This document shows, in pieces, positions 8,955-17,426 of a stretch of 59,816 nucleotides of DNA; positions within the stretch are counted from its first letter, which is position 1; the number at the start of each line of letters is the position of its first letter. Made by a program: the position numbers and the translations under genes. This DNA is from Alicyclobacillus acidiphilus NBRC 100859 (lineage in GTDB: Bacteria; Bacillota; Bacilli; Alicyclobacillales; Alicyclobacillaceae): positions 1 to 59,816 of the forward strand of contig NZ_BCQI01000018.1 in assembly GCF_001544355.1 (NCBI RefSeq), read 5' to 3'. The notes under the pieces were generated by a model that was not told the origin of the DNA, searched no databases, and saw nothing but the letters and a program-made list of their open reading frames with translations.

Positions 8955-9659
8955 GTGACCTTGACAATTGACCATACCGATTTAATTGCAGAGCTTGCAA
9001 ATGAATTTGAATCCGCAGAACCGCAGAAGATTATTGAAGAAGCACTTCGCCGTATTCCGAATATCACGTTCGCATGTTCCTTCGGAGCGGAAGACATGGT
9101 GCTTTTGGATATGTTGATGAAGATCAACCCGGAAGCCAACGTGTTCTATCTCGATACCAACGTTCTCTTCGAGGAAACATACGACCTGCGGGATCGGGCT
9201 GTCGAGAAGTATGGCATTCCGAATCTTCGCCAGGTGCTCCCGACATTGACGCTCAAGGAGCAGGCGGAAAAGTACGGCGACGCATTGTGGGCATCGGATC
9301 CCAACAAGTGCTGTGACATTCGCAAGGTACAGCCGCTGACGCAGGTTTTGAAGGATTACGACGGTTGGATTACGGGAATTCGCCGTGAACAGGCGCCGAC
9401 GCGCGCCAACGCGAAGACGTTTGAAGTCGACGCGAAGTTTGGTCTCGTCAAGGTCAATCCGTTGGTTCGTTGGACCGAAGGTCAAGTATGGCGTTATATC
9501 AAGATGAACGATGTTCCGTACAATCCGTTGCACGACCAAAACTACCCGAGTATCGGCTGTCTCCACTGCACGCGTCCGGTCAATCCAGGCGAAGACCCGC
9601 GCAGCGGCCGTTGGGCGGGGTTCAACAAGACGGAGTGCGGACTGCATCCAACCGCGTAA
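8955..9659 (+). CDS. cysH: Adenylyl-sulfate/phosphoadenylyl-sulfate reductase
   Basis: A 234-residue thioredoxin-dependent reductase forming sulfite from APS (or PAPS). It has the PP-loop region CSFGAEDMVL and two cysteine pairs that bind a [4Fe-4S] cluster in the bacterial APS-reductase type: Cys119-Cys120 in NKCCDIRK and Cys202/Cys205 in GCLHC. The C-terminal KTECGLH motif carries the catalytic cysteine. The iron-sulfur cysteines favour APS as substrate. GTG 8955 follows GGGGTGA; GTG 8946 in the same frame overlaps that site. It is the first gene of the plus-strand sulfur operon. Confidence 0.93.
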   Translation: MTLTIDHTDLIAELANEFESAEPQKIIEEALRRIPNITFACSFGAEDMVLLDMLMKINPEANVFYLDTNVLFEETYDLRDRAVEKYGIPNLRQVLPTLTLKEQAEKYGDALWASDPNKCCDIRKVQPLTQVLKDYDGWITGIRREQAPTRANAKTFEVDAKFGLVKVNPLVRWTEGQVWRYIKMNDVPYNPLHDQNYPSIGCLHCTRPVNPGEDPRSGRWAGFNKTECGLHPTA

Positions 9660-9765
9660 CGTGTCTCATCTTCTTCGCTTCGGCGTGTTTGGAGCCGAAG
9701 CGACGTTCATTTGACTGAGTTTTGAAATAAATAGGGCACCATTGAATGGGCAGTGAGGTGAGACA

Positions 9766-11457
9766 GTGGATCAGGAGAAGAAGCTATCCAAGGTGGAGTA
9801 CATCAAGCAGTCGAGCAACTATCTTCGTGGCACGATTGAGGAAGCGTTGGCCGACGACAGTACACATTTCAGTGAAGAGAATATTCAAGTTCTGAAATTT
9901 CACGGAACGTACCAGCAAGATGATCGTGATCTGCGCCGTCAGTTGACGAAAGAAGGCAAAGAACGTCATTACATGATGATGATTCGCGCTCGAATTCCCG
10001 GCGGCGTGTTGAGTGCAGATCAGTATTTGCAATTCGACAAGTTGGCCGATGAATACGGAAACGGCACCATGAGGGTCACGACTCGCCAAACGTTCCAGCT
10101 TCACGGCATCCTGAAGTCGAATCTCAAAGCGACCATTCGCGGCATCAATGATGTTCTCATCACGACGCTCGGCGGATGCGGAGATCAGGTCCGCAACATC
10201 GTAGGCTGCGCGGCACCGCATGAAGGCCCGTTCTACGATGCTGTCCGACAGGATCTGTTGGCGGTCGTTGACGCGACGTCCGCGAAGACGCACGCCTACC
10301 ATGAGATTTGGCTCGACGGCGAGCGTGTCGATCCCGCCGTGGACGCAGCCAACGAGACCCTGTACGGCGAATCGTACCTGCCGCGCAAGTTTAAGATCGC
10401 GTTCGCCTATGAAGGCGACAACTGCGCCGACGTATACTCGAACGACATCGCCGTGATCGCCCATCGGGACGGAGATTCCGTGGCTGGCTACACACTTGCC
10501 ATCGGCGGGGGCATGGGCCGTACGGCGAGCGACAAGCAGACTGCGCCCCACCTCGCGAAGGCGTTCTGCTTCGTCGAACCGAGCGAACTGGTCGAGGTGT
10601 GCAAGACGGTGATTGCGATTCAGCGTGATCACGGCAACCGCGAAAATCGCAAGTTCGCACGGATGAAGTATCTCGTGGCAAACAAAGGCATCGCCTGGTT
10701 CCGCGAGGAGGCCGCGCGCCGTTTGGGCTACGAGTTGAAGCAGCCCCGTGACATCGAATGGACGACCTCGGATGATCACCTTGGCCGCATGGAGAGTCCC
10801 TCAGGCAAGGTGCACCTCGGTCTGTTCATCCAGAACGGGCGCATTCACGATGTCGAGGGCATGTCGCTGAAGAGCGTTCTGCGGGAGATCATGATTGCGT
10901 ATCAGCCGCAGGTTCGGTTGACGACGCAGCAGAATCTCATTCTGGCCAACTTGTCGCCGGAAGCCGCGGACGAGATCGAACAAATGCTTCACGAAGCGGG
11001 TGTCAAGCTCGCCGAAGAGCATACACAGCTGCGGCTGCGCTCGATGGCGTGCCCTGCGATGCCGACCTGCGGCTTGGCCATCGCCGAGTCGGAGCGGGCA
11101 TTGCCTGCCGTCATCGACGATCTGGAAAAGACATTGCATGAGATCGGACTTGGAGAGCAGCCTATTTCTGTGCGAATGACCGGTTGCGCCAACGGCTGTG
11201 CGCGACCCTATATCGCGGAGATTGGGTTCGTCGGCCGCGTGATCGGCAAATACGACTTGCTGCTCGGCGCAAACGTCGAGGGCACACGGACCAACCAATT
11301 GTTCAGAGAAATGGTGCCGGTTCACGAGTTGGTCCCCACGTTGCGGCCGCTGTTGGAGGCGTATCGCGATGAGCGGCAGGCTGGCGAGTCGTTTGGGGAT
11401 TATTGCAGCCGTGTTGGGATCGAGAGACTTCAGGATCGGTTTGTCCCTGTATCCTAA
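9766..11457 (+). CDS. cysI: Sulfite reductase hemoprotein (CysI/NirA family)
   Basis: A 563-residue siroheme [4Fe-4S] reductase catalysing the six-electron reduction of sulfite to sulfide. The four cluster ligands are visible as Cys429-x5-Cys435 (MACPAMPTCGLA) and Cys474-x3-Cys478 (GCANGCARP), the latter also bridging to siroheme. The length matches the CysI beta subunit. No flavoprotein CysJ is encoded in the window, so the electron donor (CysJ elsewhere or ferredoxin) is open. GTG 9766 has a GAGGTGA ribosome site. Siroheme genes follow directly. Confidence 0.93.
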   Translation: MDQEKKLSKVEYIKQSSNYLRGTIEEALADDSTHFSEENIQVLKFHGTYQQDDRDLRRQLTKEGKERHYMMMIRARIPGGVLSADQYLQFDKLADEYGNGTMRVTTRQTFQLHGILKSNLKATIRGINDVLITTLGGCGDQVRNIVGCAAPHEGPFYDAVRQDLLAVVDATSAKTHAYHEIWLDGERVDPAVDAANETLYGESYLPRKFKIAFAYEGDNCADVYSNDIAVIAHRDGDSVAGYTLAIGGGMGRTASDKQTAPHLAKAFCFVEPSELVEVCKTVIAIQRDHGNRENRKFARMKYLVANKGIAWFREEAARRLGYELKQPRDIEWTTSDDHLGRMESPSGKVHLGLFIQNGRIHDVEGMSLKSVLREIMIAYQPQVRLTTQQNLILANLSPEAADEIEQMLHEAGVKLAEEHTQLRLRSMACPAMPTCGLAIAESERALPAVIDDLEKTLHEIGLGEQPISVRMTGCANGCARPYIAEIGFVGRVIGKYDLLLGANVEGTRTNQLFREMVPVHELVPTLRPLLEAYRDERQAGESFGDYCSRVGIERLQDRFVPVS

Positions 11458-11478
11458 GTCGCGCATACAGGGGGTTAC

Positions 11479-13011
11479 ATGATGGCAACTGGCAAGGTGG
11501 TTCTCGTCGGCGCGGGCCCTGGACATCCGGGGCTCCTGACAGGGCGAGGCCGGCAGGCCATCGAACAGGCGGACGCAATCGTCTTTGATCGACTTGCTTC
11601 GCCGCGCATTCTGGCCTACGCGAAACCGGAGGCCAAGCTCATCTACGTCGGAAAGACCGCGAAGCACCATACGCTGTCGCAGTCGGAGATCCAAGATGTG
11701 CTTGTGTCCCTGGCGCAACGTGGGCTGTTTGTCGTTCGCGTCAAAGGCGGCGATCCGTTCGTCTTCGGCCGCGGTGCCGAGGAAGCCCGCGCCCTCAGCG
11801 AGGCCGGCGTGAAGTGGGAAGTGGTGCCAGGGGTCACATCCGCGGTTGCGGTGCCTGCTTACGCCGGCATTCCCGTAACGTTGCGCGACGTCTCACCATC
11901 GTTCAGCGTCATGACGGGCCATCGATCCGATTCCGAGGAACCCTCACTGGAACACGACGGCTTGTTGCGCGGGACTGGGACGTTGATTGTCCTGATGGGT
12001 GTAGCGCATTTACCCGACATCGTCGAACGGTTGATTTCGAGCGGCAGGTCACCGCACACACCTGTCGCCTTGGTTCGCTGGGGCACTCGGGCGGAACAGA
12101 CGACGATTGTCGGCACGCTTGCGAACATCGTCGATGTCGCCGCGCAGCGCAAAGTGACCTCGCCCGCCGTGATCGTGGTCGGCGACGTGGTGAAGGAGCG
12201 AGACCATCTGGCCTGGTTCGAGCAGTTGCCCTTGTTCGGCAAACGAGTGCTCGCCGTCGCTTCGACGACCAACCAAGCGATGGCCTTGGCGACCGTTGCG
12301 GAAACGGCAGGAGCGGAAACCTACGTCGCCTCGATGGAACAGCTCGCCGCGCCGAATCGCGACGCCCTGTCCGACTTTTGGCGGCAGTGCCAGACATGCG
12401 CCGCCAGAGTCGGTGTCTTTTTCACCACGTCCTTCGGCGTCCGCACGCTGTTTGAAGATATGCGTGAACGCGGCATGGATGCCAGGCAGCTTCATCGCTT
12501 GGTCATTGGCGCCTCTAATCCGTTTGTGGACGAAACGCTTCGCTCTTTTGGTCTGCTTGCCGATGTCAGCTCCCGCGAACAAATGACCGCCGCAGGCGTC
12601 GATCTCTGGTGGACCGAGTCGGCGGAGTGGCTGGAGTCGGCCCAGCGGATGGATGGGACGGAGGAAATCCCGGATCGTCGGATCGCCGACAAGGCCGCCG
12701 TGATGCGTCGGCTCCCTCTGCTGACGCGGCGACAGCCGCATGTGGATCCCGATGCCGCCATTCTCACCTGGCGGGATTTGCTGCACACTTGGGCTGCCGA
12801 CGGGATCGACTTTGCGTGGGTCGCGTCGGACGCTGTGAACGTTCTCGACGACTTGGGCCTCAGCCAAGGCGAGTTTCCCGTTCTGTACGCCAAGGCTGGC
12901 GTGATGGACGAAAGGGCTTTGTTGAGCGAGATCGACGAGCAAGCGGGGAGCGGAGTGGAGTTGGACAAACGGCAGCGGAGCGGGAGATTGGCGGAGGTTC
13001 ATAGGCGATGA
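11479..13011 (+). CDS. Fused uroporphyrinogen-III methyltransferase/synthase (CobA-HemD)
   Basis: A 510-residue two-domain protein. Residues ~1-245 are an SAM-dependent uroporphyrinogen-III C-methyltransferase (GAGPGHPGLLT near the start, RVKGGDPFVFGRGAEEA, VVPGVTSA and a TLIVLMG strand), making precorrin-2. Residues ~250-500 resemble uroporphyrinogen-III synthase, starting at GKRVLAVASTTNQAM. Such CobA-HemD fusions are common in Bacillota. It overlaps the next gene by four bases. The HemD half is divergent and might be weakly active; other HemD copies cannot be judged from here. Confidence 0.88.
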   Translation: MMATGKVVLVGAGPGHPGLLTGRGRQAIEQADAIVFDRLASPRILAYAKPEAKLIYVGKTAKHHTLSQSEIQDVLVSLAQRGLFVVRVKGGDPFVFGRGAEEARALSEAGVKWEVVPGVTSAVAVPAYAGIPVTLRDVSPSFSVMTGHRSDSEEPSLEHDGLLRGTGTLIVLMGVAHLPDIVERLISSGRSPHTPVALVRWGTRAEQTTIVGTLANIVDVAAQRKVTSPAVIVVGDVVKERDHLAWFEQLPLFGKRVLAVASTTNQAMALATVAETAGAETYVASMEQLAAPNRDALSDFWRQCQTCAARVGVFFTTSFGVRTLFEDMRERGMDARQLHRLVIGASNPFVDETLRSFGLLADVSSREQMTAAGVDLWWTESAEWLESAQRMDGTEEIPDRRIADKAAVMRRLPLLTRRQPHVDPDAAILTWRDLLHTWAADGIDFAWVASDAVNVLDDLGLSQGEFPVLYAKAGVMDERALLSEIDEQAGSGVELDKRQRSGRLAEVHRR

Positions 13012-13832
13012 CACGCGGAGTTCTATTTATTGCGCATGGGACGCGTCGGCGTCACGGGATCGAAGAGTGCAACGAATTTCTGCACGCGGTGGCTGAGCGG
13101 CTCACCCCGCGTTCGGCCCCGCTTGCGACCTGCGCGTTTCTGGAATTGGAGCCGCCTGGCATCGAGGACGCCGCCGAACAACTGATTCGAGCCGGCGCGA
13201 CTTCCATCACCATCGTGCCGTTGCTGCTGTTTGCCGCCGGCCACATGAAGTCGGACATCCCAACTGAAATCGCCACGGTCCAATCCCGCCATCCGAACGT
13301 CGCCTTTGATTTCGTCGAGCCGTTCGGCGAAGACGACGCGTTTGTGAACGCCGCCGTCGATCGCGCCCGTCAAGCGATCCGCCGCACGAGCCTGCCCGAC
13401 AATGCCCGGGCTGTGCTGTTTCTCGGCCGCGGTAATCGCGATGACACGGCCCAGACAGCTTTTGAGCGCGTCGCAGACCGATTTGCCAAGCAACTCTCGG
13501 CCGCGGAGGTCGCGTCGGGGGAAGTGCCGTTGGCGCCGCTTCCGCCGCGTAAAGTTCAGATCGGATATTTGGCGGGTTCAGGCCTATCCCTCGAAGCTGC
13601 GCTGGATTCCCTGGCGGAAGAGGATTTTCGCGAGATTGTCATCCAACCGTATCTTTGGTTTTCCGGATGGCTCACAGACACTTTGCCTGATCGCGTTGAA
13701 TCATGGCAGCGATCGTCCCGCCAAGCCGCCTTGGTCAACGTAACCATCGCCCGCCACTTGGGTGTCGACATGTCGATGGTTCACGCCGTCGCGCGACGCA
13801 TTGCCAAGATTGGCTTGTCGCGGCTATCATAG
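13008..13832 (+). CDS. sirB: Sirohydrochlorin ferrochelatase (SirB/CbiX family)
   Basis: A 274-residue CbiX-type chelatase that inserts iron into sirohydrochlorin to complete siroheme. The first half carries the metal-binding His in LFIAHGTRR (His10), with LLLFAAGHMKSDIP supplying the second conserved His. The second half is a degenerate repeat of the fold (AVLFLGRGNRDD, VIQPYLWFSGWL). ATG 13008 overlaps the CobA-HemD stop. Together with sirC opposite, this operon encodes a complete uroporphyrinogen-III-to-siroheme route next to its user, CysI. A cobalt chelatase role is less likely in this context. Confidence 0.88.
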   Translation: MTRGVLFIAHGTRRRHGIEECNEFLHAVAERLTPRSAPLATCAFLELEPPGIEDAAEQLIRAGATSITIVPLLLFAAGHMKSDIPTEIATVQSRHPNVAFDFVEPFGEDDAFVNAAVDRARQAIRRTSLPDNARAVLFLGRGNRDDTAQTAFERVADRFAKQLSAAEVASGEVPLAPLPPRKVQIGYLAGSGLSLEAALDSLAEEDFREIVIQPYLWFSGWLTDTLPDRVESWQRSSRQAALVNVTIARHLGVDMSMVHAVARRIAKIGLSRLS

Positions 13833-13875
13833 ACGTATCTCGGATGCGCATTTTCCTATTCAGGTGGAATATCCA

Positions 13876-14244
13876 ATGATAAGACGATCCAAACCGCTCC
13901 TTCTGAAGCTGGGCGTTTTGATTCTGCTCATAGGCCTCCTCGCGCAGCCGGCTTGGCGCTTGTTGAACTGGGGATATCAAACGACCACGACGACCCTCGA
14001 CATCGTGAAACTGGTTCACCACGACTTTCCCAATATCGGATATATCGAATTAGGCAATAGTTCTCCTTTGTTTCAGAATCGTCTCTTGGCGAAGAACACA
14101 CTTGGGGTATATGTGCTGTTGACCGACGGCATCGAGTACAACTTCGTCTGGTACAAACTGGCGAAGAGGTTGGTCTTTATTAGCGAGGGCTGGGTCAATC
14201 AAGCGGTCGCCAACGGATTTTCGGATTCAAGCCCATTTGTATGA
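13876..14244 (+). CDS. Hypothetical membrane-anchored protein
   Basis: A 122-residue protein I do not recognise. A basic start (MIRRSKPLLLK) is followed by one hydrophobic segment (about residues 9-28), then a ~90-residue domain predicted outside the membrane. That domain is rich in aromatic residues (GVYVLLTDGIEYNFVWYKLA). ATG 13876 follows CAGGTGGA. It lies 43 bases after sirB on the same strand and could be co-transcribed, but nothing links it to sulfur metabolism. Palindromic repeats follow it. Confidence 0.6.
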   Translation: MIRRSKPLLLKLGVLILLIGLLAQPAWRLLNWGYQTTTTTLDIVKLVHHDFPNIGYIELGNSSPLFQNRLLAKNTLGVYVLLTDGIEYNFVWYKLAKRLVFISEGWVNQAVANGFSDSSPFV

Positions 14245-14306
14245 TGAGGCGAATGGGGTGCGCCGGCAGCGGTGGGGCGGCGGTGGGGCAGCGGAGTCGC
14301 CGGATG

Positions 14307-14500
14307 CGAATAAGCGGCCCAGAGCCGCTTAAGTGTGTCGAATCATCTGATAAGTGACGAATAAGCGGTCGAGGGACGCTTAAGTGGCGTGGAACCGGCG
14401 TGATCGAGGCGTCGATAGGCGAATAAGCGTCGGTGGGCCGCTTACATGTGCCGATCCGTCCGGTTCTACACGAATAAGCGGCTGAGAGCTGCTTAAGCGG
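14307..14500. repeat. Palindromic repeat locus 2
   Basis: This lies between convergent genes (14245-14634 contains no gene). It contains four AATAAGCG...CGCTTA palindromes and, at about 14322-14370, the conserved ~27-base spacer seen at locus 1 but in inverted orientation. Arms end alternately in AATAAGCGG and CGCTTAAG. The flanks (14250-14300, 14510-14580) are GC-rich simple sequence with nothing else recognisable. Confidence 0.85.
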
Positions 14501-14589
14501 CAGCAGCCCATCGCGCCGGCGCACGATCCCGCCCGCCACCGCGATCTCGCCGCGCTCCCGCTCGCCATCCCGCCGCCTGGCATACGAAA

Positions 14590-14610
14590 GAGGGCTGGCC
14601 CGCAGCCCTC
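14590..14610 (-). terminator. Rho-independent-like terminator
   Basis: GAGGGCTG and CAGCCCTC form an 8-bp perfect stem with a 5-base loop, followed on the minus strand by TTTCG. It lies 25 bases past the stop of the minus-strand gene ending at 14635. Confidence 0.6.
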
Positions 14611-14634
14611 ACCGCAAGCGCAGCCTATTGTAGA

Positions 14635-14934
14635 TTACCAATAGTACCCATACGGAGACGCCAGCGCGCCCAAGGTCAACCCAGTGAGCGCTCCGAACGC
14701 GAAATAGCCGAGTGGTGCGTACACCGGTTGCACGTCCTCGGTGGCGTTTAGGTCACCGAGTGTGGACGCATTCAGTTCTCTTGTGTCCGCTGAAACGGGC
14801 GATGTGTGAATCAGGTAGATGCCGTGATGGTGCACACTGTGGAGAATACCAGGATACGCGCGGCCGTTCACGTGGTAGGCGATCACGTGCCGACCGACCA
14901 GTCGCTTTGCAACAGGATACAACGGATGTGTCAT
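14635..14934 (-). CDS. Small hypothetical protein, Gly/Tyr-rich C-terminus
   Basis: A 99-residue protein of unknown function. The N-terminal two thirds form a beta-rich, SH3-like segment (LVGRHVIAYHVNGRAYPGIL, HHHGIYLIH). The tail is a short hydrophobic Gly/Ala stretch (YFAFGALTGLTLGALASPYG) ending YYW. A GGAGGGGG ribosome site precedes ATG 14934, and a terminator hairpin follows. The layout resembles small spore-associated or membrane-peripheral Bacillus proteins with a beta domain and glycine tail, but that is only a resemblance. Confidence 0.6.
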   Translation of the reverse strand: MTHPLYPVAKRLVGRHVIAYHVNGRAYPGILHSVHHHGIYLIHTSPVSADTRELNASTLGDLNATEDVQPVYAPLGYFAFGALTGLTLGALASPYGYYW

Positions 14935-15015
14935 GCTGCATTCCCCCTCCTTTCGTCCATTCAGCGTATGCTGAAGGGCGGACGCAAGAAGGGGACAGGT
15001 GTCCTGTTAGGCGGG

Positions 15016-15957
15016 TCAAAGCATGGCGGGATCGAACAATCCGAATCTCCGATCCGCCGGTCGGCTGTCGGCAGGGGTGCCGCCGGGGGGATTGGCCGGC
15101 GATTCTTGCAGGCGGACACGGTGCAGCACCATCGCGGGCGAGGTTCGAATCGCTCGAAATCCCATGCCCGCAAGGCGTTTGAGCCAAGCGTTGGCGTCCC
15201 GATCCGCCGTTGGCACGTCGATGAACGCGGTGTTGCTTCCCGTCAATTCGAGGGCGTGTTGGACCAGCTCCACCGCGGTGTCTTCGTCCTGCGCGACGAT
15301 GGGACCCAATCTGACTCGACCATCCGCCGGTAAACATAGACAAAAGCCAGACGCGTTGGTGACCGAATCGCTGTCGCCGACAAGCCAGGCGTTTGGCCAA
15401 CGCTGCACCGCGCGCAGGATTTGTGGACGATAGACGCCGCACAGGGTTTGTTCGAGAGACGCCAGGTGCGCCCAGTGGGAAGCGGGCAACGGCTGGCTTA
15501 ACGCTGCACCGAATGCCGCACTGCTTACGCGACGATTGCGAATACGTCCGAGCAGGCCTGGCTTGTCCGCTGGATCGCGCGAGAGCCGGACCACGCTGTC
15601 GCAATCGACGAAACCGATTTGGCGATACAGTGGGTAGCCGAATTCTGTCGCAATCAACTCGAATGTCGCCGGCGCGGATACAGAATTCATCGCGAATTCG
15701 AGCAAGGTGCGGGCGATGCCCTGTCTGCGCGCGTTGGGATGGACGATCACGTTGCCAATTGACCATCTGCCTTCGCCGCGTGGAAACAACGTGATCATGC
15801 CAAGCAGCGATCCGCCATCCACCCAGCCGTACCAGGTGCCCGTGTCGAGGTAGAGTTGCAGACGCGGCCAGTCCACAATCCATTCGGCGAGTTGGAGGAG
15901 ACGGATGATGCCTGGCGAGTCGGCGGCCGACAGTGTGCGAATTCTGCCGTCTATCAC
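15016..15957 (-). CDS. Two-domain GNAT-family N-acetyltransferase
   Basis: A 313-residue acetyltransferase. The N-terminal GNAT fold shows the acetyl-CoA loop VHPNARRQGIARTLLEFA (about residues 75-92) and the LYRQIGF motif. A second, degenerate GNAT-like half follows from about residue 150, containing GPIVAQDEDTAVELVQHALE. I place the start at GTG 15957, which overlaps the purU stop (GTGA). A longer frame would run far into purU. The pairing with purU suggests co-expression rather than a known joint pathway. Substrate unknown. Confidence 0.8.
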   Translation of the reverse strand: MIDGRIRTLSAADSPGIIRLLQLAEWIVDWPRLQLYLDTGTWYGWVDGGSLLGMITLFPRGEGRWSIGNVIVHPNARRQGIARTLLEFAMNSVSAPATFELIATEFGYPLYRQIGFVDCDSVVRLSRDPADKPGLLGRIRNRRVSSAAFGAALSQPLPASHWAHLASLEQTLCGVYRPQILRAVQRWPNAWLVGDSDSVTNASGFCLCLPADGRVRLGPIVAQDEDTAVELVQHALELTGSNTAFIDVPTADRDANAWLKRLAGMGFRAIRTSPAMVLHRVRLQESPANPPGGTPADSRPADRRFGLFDPAML

Positions 15958-16820
15958 GCGAACACGACCGTCTTGTTGCCGTGGACGATGATTTGGTCGT
16001 CCAAGTGCCACTTCACGGCGCGGCTCAATACGGCGCGTTCCACCTGGCGGCCGGCGAGTTTCAGGGCTTTCGCGTCGAAGCGGTGATCGACGCGGGTCAC
16101 ATCCTGCTCGATGATGGGGCCTTCATCCAACTCTTCGGTGACGTAGTGCGCTGTGGCGCCAATCAATTTCACGCCGCGATCGTACGCGCGCTGATAGGGA
16201 TTGCGGCCGATGAACGCCGGCAAAAAAGAGTGGTGGATATTGATGATGCGTTCAGGGTATCGGTGTAAGAAGCCCGGACTCAAAATCTGCATGTAGCGCG
16301 CGAGGACGACGACATCGATGTCGTCGCCGAGCAATTCCAGTTGTGTCGCTTCGGCCCGCGTTTTGTCGGCGGGATCGACCGGCACGTGGTGGAATGGAAT
16401 GCCAAGGCCTGTCACGAGCGACTCGGCGTCGCGGTGATTGCTCACGACCATGCGCAAGTCCGCGTTGAGGTGGCCATCCTGCCATTCCCACAGCAACTCT
16501 TGCAGGCAGTGGAGTTCCTTGGACACAAAAATGGCCATCCGCTTTTTCGATCTCGCCGGAGAGTATCTCCACTCCATTTGATAGCGGCTCGCGAGGCTCT
16601 CGAAGTCTCGGCACAGAGCCTGTTCGTGATTGGGGAGACTGTCGAGATCGAACTCGATCCGCATAAAAAACGTACCGCCCTCAGGCTCTGTGGTATACTG
16701 CGCCGATGCGGTGATATTGGCGTTGTGCGCCGCCAGAAACTGGCCGACGGCCGCAACGATACCGTGCCGATCCGGACACGATATCAATAGCCTGCCTCGA
16801 TTTTCGTTCGCTTTCGTCAT
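15954..16820 (-). CDS. purU: Formyltetrahydrofolate deformylase
   Basis: A 288-residue PurU hydrolysing 10-formyl-THF to THF plus formate, which balances one-carbon pools and feeds formate to PurT. The N-terminal ACT domain (LLISCPDRHGIVAAVGQFLA) is followed by a formyltransferase-type fold. The fold carries VVSNH, HHSFLPAFIGRNPY and ATAHYVTEELDEGPII, which include the conserved Asn, His and Asp of this hydrolase group. Length is typical. The start overlaps the upstream thioesterase stop (ATGA), and the stop overlaps the downstream acetyltransferase start, so three genes are translationally chained. Confidence 0.95.
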   Translation of the reverse strand: MTKANENRGRLLISCPDRHGIVAAVGQFLAAHNANITASAQYTTEPEGGTFFMRIEFDLDSLPNHEQALCRDFESLASRYQMEWRYSPARSKKRMAIFVSKELHCLQELLWEWQDGHLNADLRMVVSNHRDAESLVTGLGIPFHHVPVDPADKTRAEATQLELLGDDIDVVVLARYMQILSPGFLHRYPERIINIHHSFLPAFIGRNPYQRAYDRGVKLIGATAHYVTEELDEGPIIEQDVTRVDHRFDAKALKLAGRQVERAVLSRAVKWHLDDQIIVHGNKTVVFA

Positions 16821-17239
16821 GAGGACACCTCGATGCCTAACTGTTCTTGTTGTTCTTTCGACAGGACGATCATCTTCGCCTTCGATGTCGCCTTCAATTC
16901 GCCGGATTCGCCTTCGATTCGGGCATCGACGAGAAGCAAACGCGAAGTCACTTTGCTCGGACGCGCCTCAATTCGAACCCGCTCGCCGACCCGAATCGGC
17001 GCTTTAAAGGAAATGTTCAATTCCGCGGTCACGGTCACCAGACCGAGGTTTAATGGCACGTAAGCCGATGCTTCGTCCAGCAAACAACTTGTGATTCCTC
17101 CGTGCTGCACACTGGGCCAGCCGATGTGGTGTTCTTCCGTTTGAAACACACCCGTCACGCCATCGCCGTCTCGTGTGAATTTAAGATGAAGCCCATGCGG
17201 GTTTTTGTCGCCGCAGGCAAAACAATAATCGTAGCCCAA
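16817..17239 (-). CDS. Hot-dog fold thioesterase (PaaI-like)
   Basis: A 140-residue hot-dog protein. The signature HHIGWPSVQHGGITSCLLDE matches the PaaI/YigI catalytic region (H-G-G plus acidic Glu on the long helix). The N-terminal CFACGDKNPHGLHLKF is typical of the subgroup. Two Cys in that CxxC are conserved in relatives. The start is probably TTG 17239, eight bases after GGAGG; ATG 17254 in frame precedes that ribosome site. First gene of the purU chain. It should hydrolyse an acyl-CoA; the substrate is unknown. Confidence 0.82.
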   Translation of the reverse strand: MGYDYCFACGDKNPHGLHLKFTRDGDGVTGVFQTEEHHIGWPSVQHGGITSCLLDEASAYVPLNLGLVTVTAELNISFKAPIRVGERVRIEARPSKVTSRLLLVDARIEGESGELKATSKAKMIVLSKEQQEQLGIEVSS

Positions 17240-17426
17240 TGCAGACACCTCCATACATGCCACAGAGCCGATGTGTTGGCCCCGTGTCCAATCACCATTA
17301 TGAAATTTCAAGATTTGCCTAGCAAGCGCCGCCTAGCAGGCGATGACTCAAATTCTACATCTATGTGACAAACTCATGAAATGGTAGAATGAGTGGCGAT
17401 TGGATCATAGAGAGGGGACGAAACAG

